Assembly (NCBI GenBank): GCA_050732935.1
Contig: JBOHRW010000066.1
Location: 1-26,001 of the forward strand
DNA length: 26,001 bases
From: DASRVA01 sp050732935
GTDB lineage: Bacteria; Gemmatimonadota; Gemmatimonadetes; JACCXV01; JAHWKZ01
Direction of reading: 5' to 3'
Every line of letters starts with the position of its first letter. Position 1 is the stretch's first letter. This document shows positions 1-6,926 of the stretch, piece after piece. The translations under genes were made by a program, and so were the position numbers. The notes beneath the pieces are model-generated. The model saw only the letters and a program-made list of their open reading frames with translations, searched no databases and was not told the DNA's origin.

Positions 1-38
1 TCGGCCCAAACCCTGCAGCGGAAGCAGGAGGTAGCGAC

Positions 39-430
39 ATGAAATCGCAGAGCGAGCGATTCATCCGGAAGACCCTCCGCGGGTTGGCGAAGCAGCGAGT
101 CGCACGAACACACCCGAATCCGAACGGAGGTGAACCCTTCTGGATTATCGAGAGGGCCCTGGATACCGATGACGAGGACGCCGCTGCAGCCCTCTCTAAC
201 GTGCTATATGCGCGGCTGGGTCGAAGTCCTTCATCACGCGATCCCCATAGGTCAACTCGATGACCAAGGCAACCCACCTCCGGGATTGTTCACAAGGGCG
301 GAGCCCATGTATCGGTTGACGAGTGCGGGTTGGGATGTGATCAGGGACCCATGTCTTGCTTGTCGCGACGCTCTTGGTCGCTTCCCTGGCCGCAGTGCTG
401 ACCCTGGTCGGCCTATTTCTGGAGTTCTAG
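39..430 (+). pseudogene. Frame-disrupted small protein: charged N-terminal domain plus C-terminal transmembrane helix
   Basis: An exact AGGAGG at 26-31, seven bases before ATG 39, marks a real start. Protein-like sequence then runs through three frames. Frame 39 ends in ...SNVLYAR near 213. The next frame reads WVEVLHHAIPIGQLDD...LTSAGWDVIRD up to about 348. The third reads HVLLVATLLVASLAAVLTLV and stops at TAG 428-430. Removing one base at GG 214-215 and one at CCC 348-350 gives a continuous product of about 129 residues. It would have a soluble, possibly winged-helix N-terminal part (a guess from the LTSAGWDVI-type ending) and one C-terminal membrane helix. No family is recognised. The next gene and a DUF3800 gene follow on the same strand, so it was probably the first gene of a small accessory operon. 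Either it has decayed or the assembly has two homopolymer errors. Confidence 0.5.
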
Positions 431-526
431 GAGAGCGCCGTTCACAACTCCGCCGAGGCAACCACCACCGCGATCATAGGCTGGTATCGTGGGCCAGCGC
501 TGAAAGCTCCGCTCGACCTGGGCCGG

Positions 527-868
527 GTGCCTTCTGAGGTATACAGCGTGCTCGCTGGCGGCGGCGTCGCGGCAGTCGTGGCCTGGATCTTTTTCCGCCG
601 GACCAGCAAGCAGACCGAGGCCCACTTTCAGAAGGCCAGCACGGAGAGCACGAATATGCGGACCCTTGCTCATTTCCTCGAACAGCTTGGCGCTGACTTC
701 GGCTTGGAGATCACCTTCCACCGCGACCCCTGCAACCGCATCGACCTCGGCCGGAGCGGTGTCGTACGTAGAGTCACGGTCCCGAAGGAGAACGTCATCC
801 TGGGCGATCGCGCCGATGTCGAGGTCCATCGGTCAGAGGGCCAGCCCGGGGATGCAAAGACCAGGTGA
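527..868 (+). CDS. Small membrane-anchored protein of unknown function
   Basis: The 113-residue reading begins at GTG 527. GTG 548 is a better-supported start, because GAGG at 536-539 lies eight bases upstream. The N-terminus has one hydrophobic segment (LAGGGVAAVVAWIFF) followed by RR, so a single helix with a cytosolic C-terminal part is likely. The rest is soluble and charged and contains no motif I recognise. The same frame stays open upstream to the TAG at 428-430, so the region before 527 is also readable in frame. The stop TGA (866-868) overlaps a possible GTG start (865) of the DUF3800 gene, suggesting a shared transcript. Function unknown. Confidence 0.5.
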   Translation: MPSEVYSVLAGGGVAAVVAWIFFRRTSKQTEAHFQKASTESTNMRTLAHFLEQLGADFGLEITFHRDPCNRIDLGRSGVVRRVTVPKENVILGDRADVEVHRSEGQPGDAKTR

Positions 869-900
869 GTCGCACGGACTCCCGACCGAGAGGGGGAGGG

Positions 901-1635
901 GTGCCCGATAGCAACTTCATCGTATACGTCGACGAGAGCGGCGATCATGGCCTCGTCTCAATCGACCCAGACTACCCGATATTCGTCCTGCTCTTTTGCC
1001 TCTGTCGGAAGGACGAGTATGCCACACAGCTCGTTCCCAACCTGACGAGATTCAAGTTCAAGCACTTCGGGCACGATCAGGTCATCCTTCACGAACACGA
1101 GATCCGCAAGGCATCTCCGCCCTTCGCGTTCCTCGTCAACCGGGCTCGACGAGAGGTGTTCATGCAGGATCTGGACTCTCTCGTTCGGGCGGCCCCTGTC
1201 ACGCTGATCGCCAGCGTAATCAAGAAGAGGAACCTTCAAGATACCTACATCATTCCCGAGAATCCGTACAACCTTGCCATGGAGTTCGGTCTCGAACGAC
1301 TCGCCATGCATCTGAGGGGCCTCGGGGAGCACCGCACGACTCACGTCGTTTTTGAGTGCCGGGGAAAAAAGGAGGACGCCGCCCTGGAGCTGGAGTTCCG
1401 CCGGATTTGCGACGGGAGGAACGCGCTACACGAGAGACTCCCCTTTCAGATCGTCTTCGCGGACAAGAAATCGAATAGCTCAGGGTTGCAGATGGCCGAC
1501 CTGCTCGCCAGGCCAATCGGCCGGCACGTGCTCAATCCGACGCAGCCGAACCGAGCCTATGATGCCCTAGAGACGAAGTTCAGGCGGCGAGGGGACGGGA
1601 AACTTGACGGGTGGGGTTTGAAGTGCTTTCCCTAG
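901..1635 (+). CDS. DUF3800 domain protein (RNase H-like fold)
   Basis: The protein has the hallmarks of DUF3800 (PF12686): an N-terminal YVDESGDHG motif with acidic residues, a central KFKHFGHDQVILHEHEI block, and a C-terminal SSGLQMADLLARPIGRHVL block. Members are predicted RNase H-like nucleases common in phages, mobile elements and accessory islands; the biochemical role is not established. I chose GTG 901 because MPDSNFIVYVDESG is the usual family start and a GAGG at 890-893 sits seven bases upstream. GTG 865 would add 12 residues and create a GTGA overlap with the preceding gene. Length 244 aa, normal for the family, with no visible break. It is followed by a strong hairpin at 1645-1668. 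Confidence 0.85.
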   Translation: MPDSNFIVYVDESGDHGLVSIDPDYPIFVLLFCLCRKDEYATQLVPNLTRFKFKHFGHDQVILHEHEIRKASPPFAFLVNRARREVFMQDLDSLVRAAPVTLIASVIKKRNLQDTYIIPENPYNLAMEFGLERLAMHLRGLGEHRTTHVVFECRGKKEDAALELEFRRICDGRNALHERLPFQIVFADKKSNSSGLQMADLLARPIGRHVLNPTQPNRAYDALETKFRRRGDGKLDGWGLKCFP

Positions 1636-1644
1636 AAAGCCGAA

Positions 1645-1668
1645 GGGCCCCGGTTTTCACCGAGGCCC
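1645..1668 (+). terminator. Stem-loop after the DUF3800 gene, probable terminator
   Basis: GGGCC (1645-1649) pairs with GGCCC (1664-1668). After one C/A mismatch, CGGT (1651-1654) pairs with ACCG (1659-1662) around a TTTC loop. It starts ten bases after the stop codon. There is no T-tract after it on the plus strand, so termination efficiency is uncertain. Confidence 0.5.
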
Positions 1669-1705
1669 AGCGCCGACCGGGATTCCCCAGTCCATTTCAA
1701 CAGCA

Positions 1706-1747
1706 TTATGCAATAATCGGAGCGTCATGTCAACAGTTATTGCGTAA
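1706..1747. repeat. AT-rich inverted repeat with flanking CAACAG direct repeat
   Basis: TTATGCAATAA (1706-1716) and TTATTGCGTAA (1737-1747) are inverted copies with one mismatch, 20 bases apart. Each is preceded by CAACAG (1698-1703 and 1731-1736). The AT-rich patch stands out in high-GC surroundings and lies between two accessory genes. It could be a recombinase or regulator binding site; nothing in the sequence decides. Confidence 0.4.
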
Positions 1748-1913
1748 GCCCTACTACGTTTGTGGACTAGCCTCCCTCGCAAGGTATTGTTGTTCAAAGG
1801 ATTACGGGTCCGGCTTGGCGTGAGGCTATGCAAAATCTGGTACGCGACCGCGGCCAACTTTTCGTCTCCCCATCGCAAGCGCCTGCTACCGGATCATGTA
1901 CGCGGTGGCGCCT

Positions 1914-2399
1914 TCACCTGTACGCCAAGAACCGCGCCGACGAAGCGGCCCGCGCCGGCCGGTAGGTCGAGAACAGCATCGAGATCGCATCCGCCAGGTC
2001 CGAACTCCTGCCGAGCACGTTCCGGAGCGAACGCTGGACCCGGGCCACGACCTTCGAGATCCCGTCGACGAGCGACCCGGCGGCATCGATGTCGCTCCTC
2101 TGCTCGGGGTCGAACCGACCCAAGAAGTCGACCAGGAGCGCCCGCAAGAGCGCCAGCTCGGAGAGGACGTTTAGGGGCTCGGGATCGGCCTCGAAGGTCT
2201 CGATCATCCGCCCCAGGGGTTCTCGCTTCACCCCCGAGTACCTGCCATGACGAATCGGGCTAGCCCCTCCGTGCAGGCGGCAGCGGCCCGAACCGGGGTG
2301 ATCCGTCCCGTGTCCGGCGGGCCGGCGACACGGCCGACCGGTCGTCCGCGCATGCGCCCCACACCACCTCCCGTTGGCCACGGCGCCGCTAGCTTCCAT
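1914..2399 (-). CDS. Phage-type HGG zinc protein (terminase small-subunit-like)
   Basis: The 161-residue product starts at ATG 2399 behind a perfect AGGAGG (plus CCTCCT at 2406-2411, spacing six). The N-terminal third carries a compact zinc-binding pattern: C13, C24, C40 and H43 in RWCGAHARTTGRPCRRPAGH and RCRLHGG. A segment ADPEPLNVLSELALLRALL and a predicted helical C-terminal half (DGISKVVARVQRSLRNVLGR) follow. I recall this architecture from proteins annotated as phage terminase small subunit or 'HGG motif' proteins, found both in phages and as solitary genes in environmental bacteria. No other phage gene is visible nearby, so it is a solitary remnant or has been co-opted. Assignment to packaging is inference. 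Confidence 0.6.
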   Translation of the reverse strand: MEASGAVANGRWCGAHARTTGRPCRRPAGHGTDHPGSGRCRLHGGASPIRHGRYSGVKREPLGRMIETFEADPEPLNVLSELALLRALLVDFLGRFDPEQRSDIDAAGSLVDGISKVVARVQRSLRNVLGRSSDLADAISMLFSTYRPARAASSARFLAYR

Positions 2400-2752
2400 G
2401 GGGTACCTCCTGACTTCGCACGTCCGTGGGCTCTCGTCGCGCACTTCTTGAGGTGAGAAGCCCTGTTAGCACCAGATCAGTCGGAGAGTCAGACTCCCGG
2501 CGGACCTGGGCGGGTCCTAGGCGTGATTCGTCCACCGGGAGGGCCCCCGGGTCGGCGGGACCGAAGATCTCCGGCCTCCGCGCCCCGCGGGGCCCCGAGA
2601 AGCACTCGGCCGGCCGGCTCCCGCATCGGCTCGCTTCCGGTTCGCCCTCGGAGAAACCCTCGGGAAGGCCTCAACCGGTGCACCACTAGGTGCACGTTGC
2701 CGAATCCACCTCGGTGGCGACCTTGCAAGTGGTTGTCTATCATCAAGCTGTG
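2400..2752. other. Gene-free region between the HGG protein and tRNA-Val
   Basis: About 350 bases with no convincing gene; the open frames here are proline/arginine-rich and lack starts with ribosome sites. It holds the AGGAGG of the HGG gene and two short perfect hairpins near the tRNA 3' end (2678-2695 and 2706-2717). I found no copy of the tRNA-Val 3' end that could mark an attachment site. Confidence 0.5.
2678..2717. repeat. Two consecutive short hairpins beside tRNA-Val
   Basis: GTGCACC (2678-2684) and GGTGCAC (2689-2695) form a perfect seven-pair stem with loop ACTA. CCACC (2706-2710) and GGTGG (2713-2717) form a second short stem. Read on the minus strand they lie just downstream of the tRNA and could act in 3' processing or termination, although no clear T-tract follows. 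Confidence 0.35.
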
Positions 2753-2828
2753 TGGTGGGCGGTGCAGGACTTGAACCTGCGACCTCCTGCATGTGAGGCA
2801 GGCGCTCTGCCGGCTGAGCTAACCGCCC
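2753..2828 (-). tRNA. tRNA-Val (anticodon CAC), CCA encoded
   Basis: On the minus strand the 7-bp acceptor stem is GGGCGGT/ACCGCCC. The D arm begins TAGCTCAG. The anticodon stem CCTGC/GCAGG encloses the loop CTCACAT, with anticodon CAC reading GUG. The T arm contains GGTTCAAGTCC. Discriminator A (2756) is followed by an encoded CCA (2755-2753). The 3' end faces the accessory stretch at lower coordinates, the usual polarity for elements integrated at tRNA genes. Confidence 0.95.
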
Positions 2829-2918
2829 GGGAAGGAATCAGAAGCTACGCGTGCCCCTCTGGCCCGTCAACGAATCGCGCTTCGCCGCGGGCAGGGTCGC
2901 CAGCGTGGATTCACCGGT

Positions 2919-3380
2919 TCAGATGACCGGACTCAGACTCGGCCGCTGTCCCGTCCCCTGAAACTCCTGGACGCACACCTCGCCGGGAGCGGCGGGGTGC
3001 GTGCCTTCGAAGGTGAGCATCGATCCCTCCTCTACATCTAGACGCCGACCGCGGGCCGAGACCTCGAAGATCAGCACCATCGAGGAAACGACCTCGACGC
3101 CGTCGATTTCGACCGTGGCCGGGCCGGAGACCTCGAAGAAGTTCTGGCTGTTCAGCCCTCCGGTCAGGAGGGCGTCGTCTCCGAACCGGACCTCGAGGTC
3201 GTCGGTTGTTCCGGAGATACTGACGTGGCTGAAGATCGTGTCTTCGATTTCGTCACAAGTATCGGAAGTTTCCACGATCGTGAGATCGAACTCGCCCGTG
3301 AACCCCAGGTCGTCCTCCTCGCATGCCAGGACGGCGCCCAGCAGCAGGACGAGGGGCAGGGCCTTCAGGATCGAACGCAT
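2919..3380 (-). CDS. Small predicted lipoprotein, function unknown
   Basis: The 153-residue product begins MRSILKALPLVLLLGAVLAC, a classic lipoprotein signal with lipobox VLAC and acylated Cys20. The mature part is acidic and beta-rich by composition (alternating hydrophobic residues, many V/T/S). It has two further cysteines, at TCDEIE and VCVQEF, possibly a disulfide. The start ATG 3380 has AGGAG eight bases upstream. It sits alone between two tRNA genes. No family is recognised. An envelope location is a firm inference from the signal; the role is unknown. Confidence 0.8.
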   Translation of the reverse strand: MRSILKALPLVLLLGAVLACEEDDLGFTGEFDLTIVETSDTCDEIEDTIFSHVSISGTTDDLEVRFGDDALLTGGLNSQNFFEVSGPATVEIDGVEVVSSMVLIFEVSARGRRLDVEEGSMLTFEGTHPAAPGEVCVQEFQGTGQRPSLSPVI

Positions 3381-3410
3381 GGATGAGACTCCTGTCTCGG
3401 GATGAGGATC

Positions 3411-3483
3411 TGGGCCCGGCTGGATTCGAACCAGCGACCCTCGGATTATGAGTCCGGTGCTCTGACCGCTGAGCTACGGGCCC
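3411..3483 (-). tRNA. tRNA with anticodon CAU (Met, or Ile2 if modified to lysidine)
   Basis: The acceptor stem is GGGCCCG/CGGGCCC. The D arm is AGCTCAGCGGTCAGAGC. The anticodon stem CCGGA/TCCGA (with its closing mismatch) bears loop CTCATAA, anticodon CAU. The T arm is CTGGTTCGAATCCAG. Discriminator A is at 3411. The next bases are GAT, so CCA is not encoded, unlike tRNA-Val nearby. It is not an initiator, because position 1 pairs normally. Elongator Met and TilS-modified Ile2 cannot be separated by anticodon; the GGTCGCTGG T-arm resembles Ile2 tRNAs. Confidence 0.9.
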
Positions 3484-3569
3484 GATGAATGCAATCTAGG
3501 AATCCGGTAAGTCGCCCCGAAGTTTAACTCCCGAGGGCGTTTGCGGCTCCCTGTGTGCGCCGGGGCCCG

Positions 3570-5033
3570 CTACTCCTCGTAGTACCGCAGGAGCTCCTTG
3601 CACTTCGAAGGGTGGCGCAGCTTCTTGAGGGCCTTCGACTCGATCTGGCGCACGCGCTCGCGGGTGATGTTGAAGATCGAGCCGACCTCCTCCAGAGTCC
3701 GGGGACAATCGTCGCCGATCCCGAAGCGCAGCCGGATGATCTTCTCCTCGCGCTGGCTGAGGGTGTGGAGAACCAGGTTGACGCTCTCCCGCAGCATCGT
3801 GAAGGCAGTCGTGTGGGAGGGGCTCAGCGAGCGGCGGTCCTCGATGATGTCGGAGATCTGGGTGTCCTGCCCGGACTCGATCGGGCGGTCGAGCGAGATC
3901 GGCTCCTGCGCCACCTCGAGCACGGACTTCACCTTTTCCAGCGGCAGATCCAGGGCGTTGGCGATCTCCTCGGGCGTGGGCTCGCGACCGGTGGCCTGCA
4001 CGCGACGGCGGACGTAGCGGTTCACCTTGTTGATCGTATCCACCATGTGGACCGGGATCCGGATCGTCCGCGACTGCTCGGCGATCGCACGCGTGATCGC
4101 CTGCCGGATCCACCACGTCGCGTAGGTCGAGAATTTGTAGCCCTTTCGGTAGTCGAACTTCTCGGTCGCCTTGAGGAGCCCCGAGTTTCCCTCCTGGATG
4201 AGATCGAGGAACTCGAGACCGCGACCGATATAGCGCTTGGCCACCGAGACCACGAGCCGCACGTTGGCTTCGACCATCTGCCGGCGCGCCGCCATCACCT
4301 GTCCCTGGAGCTTCGCGATCTCGGTCAGCAAGGCGTGGTAATCGGCTCGGTTCAGGCCGGTTTCGCGCTCCAGGTCCCGTTGCCGCCATTCCACATTCGT
4401 GGCACCGTCCCACTCCCGGAGCCTCTCGATGAGGTACTCGATCTGGGACGGGTGGAGCGGCAGGCCCACGAAGAATGCCCGCACGGCTTCCATCCGCTCG
4501 AAAGCCTCCTTGCCCCTGCTCCCCCTCCGCGCGGTGCGCTCGAAGGTGGCACGGCCGTCGCGCCAAGCCGTCTCCTGGTCGCGCAGCGTCTCGACCAGGC
4601 GCTGGGTGGCGGACCCACCACCCGATCCGCCGTCGCCGTTCTCCTCCCCACCGTCATCCTCGTACTCGTGGATCAGGAAGGCTTCGACGCGCAGCTCCCC
4701 CTCGGCCACGCGTCCGCCCTGCTCGAAGGCGCGCTCGATCGAGGACCAGGTCCGGAAGACGAGCTCGCGCAGCGCCTCCTGGCCGTCGGAGATGGTCTTC
4801 GCCACCTCGACCTCCTCTTCAGGAGTGAGCAAGGCCACCTTCCCCATCTCATGAAAGTAGAGCCGGATCAGATCGTCGTGGGGTCGATCCGTGCGCGAGG
4901 CGAGACGGGAGGAGCTCCGCTCCTGGGCCTCCTGCCGGAGATCGAGGATCACCTTGTCGATGACTTCCGAGTCGGGGAAGCCTCTCGGTTCGTCGGCGGG
5001 ATCGGCGGAGGGGTCCGGGGCAGCTGAGGGCAT
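3570..5033 (-). CDS. rpoD: RNA polymerase primary-type sigma factor (sigma-70/RpoD)
   Basis: This is a 487-residue sigma-70 family factor. Region 1.2 is at about 53-85 (DDLIRLYFHEMGKVALLTPEEE). Region 2 is at about 254-330, including FLDLIQEGNSGLLKATEKFD and GYKFSTYATWWIRQAITR, which melt and read the -10. Region 3 is at about 335-410. Region 4 ends in the -35-reading helix-turn-helix TLEEVGSIFNITRERVRQIE (447-466). Only about 50 residues precede region 1.2, so the usual acidic region 1.1 is absent or very short. An acidic, glycine-rich insert (about 125-142) interrupts the non-conserved region. The neighbour upstream is dnaG, 90 bases away, the classical macromolecular-synthesis order. This supports a housekeeping rather than alternative sigma. 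GNSGLLKAT differs from the commoner GNIGLMKAV. Confidence 0.93.
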   Translation of the reverse strand: MPSAAPDPSADPADEPRGFPDSEVIDKVILDLRQEAQERSSSRLASRTDRPHDDLIRLYFHEMGKVALLTPEEEVEVAKTISDGQEALRELVFRTWSSIERAFEQGGRVAEGELRVEAFLIHEYEDDGGEENGDGGSGGGSATQRLVETLRDQETAWRDGRATFERTARRGSRGKEAFERMEAVRAFFVGLPLHPSQIEYLIERLREWDGATNVEWRQRDLERETGLNRADYHALLTEIAKLQGQVMAARRQMVEANVRLVVSVAKRYIGRGLEFLDLIQEGNSGLLKATEKFDYRKGYKFSTYATWWIRQAITRAIAEQSRTIRIPVHMVDTINKVNRYVRRRVQATGREPTPEEIANALDLPLEKVKSVLEVAQEPISLDRPIESGQDTQISDIIEDRRSLSPSHTTAFTMLRESVNLVLHTLSQREEKIIRLRFGIGDDCPRTLEEVGSIFNITRERVRQIESKALKKLRHPSKCKELLRYYEE

Positions 5034-5123
5034 GGCTTCAGGGGGACTCGTGAAAGCGCGTCAAAAGAAAAGAAGTTACCCCCCGCGGACGGACTGTCAA
5101 CGCGGTCATGAAGGGTCGGCCTT

Positions 5124-6926
5124 TCAATCGGGTGAGCCGGCGGGACGATGACGGCCACGCTGGATCTCGCGTCTAAGTCGACTCCGGTCGACGGCGTCGG
5201 CGAGCGGCTCCCCGGTCTGGTGGAGCTCGGGCAGGACTCCGCGCTCGACGGCCTTGAGCTGAAGTCGCCGCAGGCTGTCGCGAAAGGCCTCGTCGGAGAG
5301 CGGGAACCCCTGCTCCTCGCGCCACACCTCGAGCTCGGCCAGGACACGCTGGATGGCCGGATCCTCGTTCGAGGCGAGCCGCTCGCCGGCGGCGGTCGAG
5401 GTGTCCTCAGCGAGTCGACGGAAGACCTCGGCGTACGCCGCCACCTGAAAGAACTCTGGAGCCACGTTCTGCTTCGCCTCGACGAGCCAGCGCTCCTCGG
5501 CGAGCGCGTGGAGCAGAAGGTAGCGCTCGTCCTGGACCTCGGGGGGTACGATGCCGCGCGGCGAACGCCCTGCGGTCGGGCCCGGCTTGGCCGGACGCGC
5601 CGATCCCGGACCCTCGTGTCCGACTCCATCGCGAGGGCCGCGCCGACCAGGCTTTCGATCGGGAACCTCCAGCGCCTCGCGCGGCACATGAAGGCCGGTG
5701 GCCACGCGGTCGACGTAGAGGGCGCGCGTAACGGGGTCGGGGACTCGTGCCACGCTTTCCATGAGACGGCGCAGGGCCCGTCGTTTCTTCATCACGTCCG
5801 AGAGATCCACCCGCTCGGCGATGAGCGCGATCTTGGCATCGATCACCTCCTCGCTCTTCTGCAGGGCCTCCTCGAAAGCGGCGGCGCCGCCTTCGCGCAC
5901 GAGCTGATCGGGATCCATACCCGGGGGCATATGCACGATCCGGACCGCAAAGCCCGCCCCCAGCAGGAGATCCGCCGCCCGGAACGCCGCGCGCTCGCCG
6001 GCCGGATCGCCGTCATTGGCCAGATAGGCCGTCCGCGTGTAGCGCCGGAGGATGCGGACCTGAGTCTCCGTGAGCGCGGTCCCCAGCGGCGCGACGACGT
6101 TCCGGAAGCCCGCCTGCGCGAGACCCACGATGTCGAAGTTCCCCTCGACGACCACGACGACCCCGGCCCGGCGGATGGGACCTCGCGCCAGGTCCAGGTT
6201 GTAGAGCATCGACCCCTTGGTGAAGACCGGGGTGTCCGACGAGTTCAGGTACTTGGGCTCCTCGTCATCCAGCCGGCGCCCGGAGAGGGCGACGACTTTC
6301 CCGCCGACGGTGCGAATCGGACAACATATCCGGCCCCGAAACCGGTCGTACCAGCCGCCGGTCCGGTCGCTTCGCGCTGCCAGCCCCGCCTCGGCCAGGG
6401 TCTCGACATCGACCCCCTGCCTCTTCGCCTCCTCGATCAGGGCCTCCCACGAATCCGGGGCCCAGCCGAGGAGAAAGGTCTCCCACGTCTCGCGGCGGAT
6501 CTTCCGTCCTTCGAGATAGGCCCGGGCGGGCTCGGCGTCGTCAGCCTCGAGCAGCCGTCGGTGGTAGAACTCCGCCGCGAGCCGGTTCGCCAGGTAGAGC
6601 CCGGCGTTGGGATCCGGCCCCCCGGCGGCTTCCGGCTTGGGGATCTCGACGCCGACCCGCTCGGCGAGAACCCGGGCGGCGTCCGGGAACTCGAGCTTCT
6701 CATGCTGCATGAGGAACGTGAAGGCGTTCCCTCCGGCCTGGCAGCCGAAGCAATAGTACATCTGCTTCTCCGGGGTCACCGTGAAGGAGGGCGTCTTCTC
6801 GGCGTGGAAGGGGCACAGGCCGACGAAGTTCCGGCCGCGCTTCTTCAGTTCCACGACCTCGCCGATCACCTCCACGATGTCGGCCCGGTCGCGAATCTCG
6901 TCGACGACATGATCGGGAATCGGCAT
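5124..6926 (-). CDS. dnaG: DNA primase
   Basis: The 600-residue primase makes RNA primers for replication. The CHC2 zinc domain is at the N-terminus, with ligands C38, H41, C59 and C62 (CPFH...YYCFGC). The TOPRIM catalytic centre follows: E261 in EGNFD, D305/D307 in NDGDPAG and D338/D340 in GMDPDQL. A C-terminal helicase-binding region follows with low conservation and a proline/glycine-rich linker near 415-450. EGNFD replaces the more usual EGYMD, but the acidic residues are kept. The start ATG 6926 abuts the mutS2 stop with no spacer, and GGAGAGG in the mutS2 tail is its ribosome site, so the two are translationally linked. Length is normal for the family. Confidence 0.95.
   Translation of the reverse strand: MPIPDHVVDEIRDRADIVEVIGEVVELKKRGRNFVGLCPFHAEKTPSFTVTPEKQMYYCFGCQAGGNAFTFLMQHEKLEFPDAARVLAERVGVEIPKPEAAGGPDPNAGLYLANRLAAEFYHRRLLEADDAEPARAYLEGRKIRRETWETFLLGWAPDSWEALIEEAKRQGVDVETLAEAGLAARSDRTGGWYDRFRGRICCPIRTVGGKVVALSGRRLDDEEPKYLNSSDTPVFTKGSMLYNLDLARGPIRRAGVVVVVEGNFDIVGLAQAGFRNVVAPLGTALTETQVRILRRYTRTAYLANDGDPAGERAAFRAADLLLGAGFAVRIVHMPPGMDPDQLVREGGAAAFEEALQKSEEVIDAKIALIAERVDLSDVMKKRRALRRLMESVARVPDPVTRALYVDRVATGLHVPREALEVPDRKPGRRGPRDGVGHEGPGSARPAKPGPTAGRSPRGIVPPEVQDERYLLLHALAEERWLVEAKQNVAPEFFQVAAYAEVFRRLAEDTSTAAGERLASNEDPAIQRVLAELEVWREEQGFPLSDEAFRDSLRRLQLKAVERGVLPELHQTGEPLADAVDRSRLRREIQRGRHRPAGSPD

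Larger units (their letters stand above)
1636..1913. other. Non-coding stretch between DUF3800 and the HGG protein
   Basis: Apart from the hairpin at 1645-1668 and the inverted repeat at 1706-1747, I see no gene, tRNA or recognisable element. Base composition is lower in G+C than either flank, judged by eye. Confidence 0.5.

Noticed and set aside
1..2752. Attachment-site direct repeat of the tRNA-Val 3' end
   Set aside because: No copy found by eye in the accessory stretch; the other border may lie outside the window.
2426..2792. Small open frames on both strands between the HGG gene and tRNA-Val
   Set aside because: Arg/Pro/Gly-rich products without starts; one reads through the tRNA gene.
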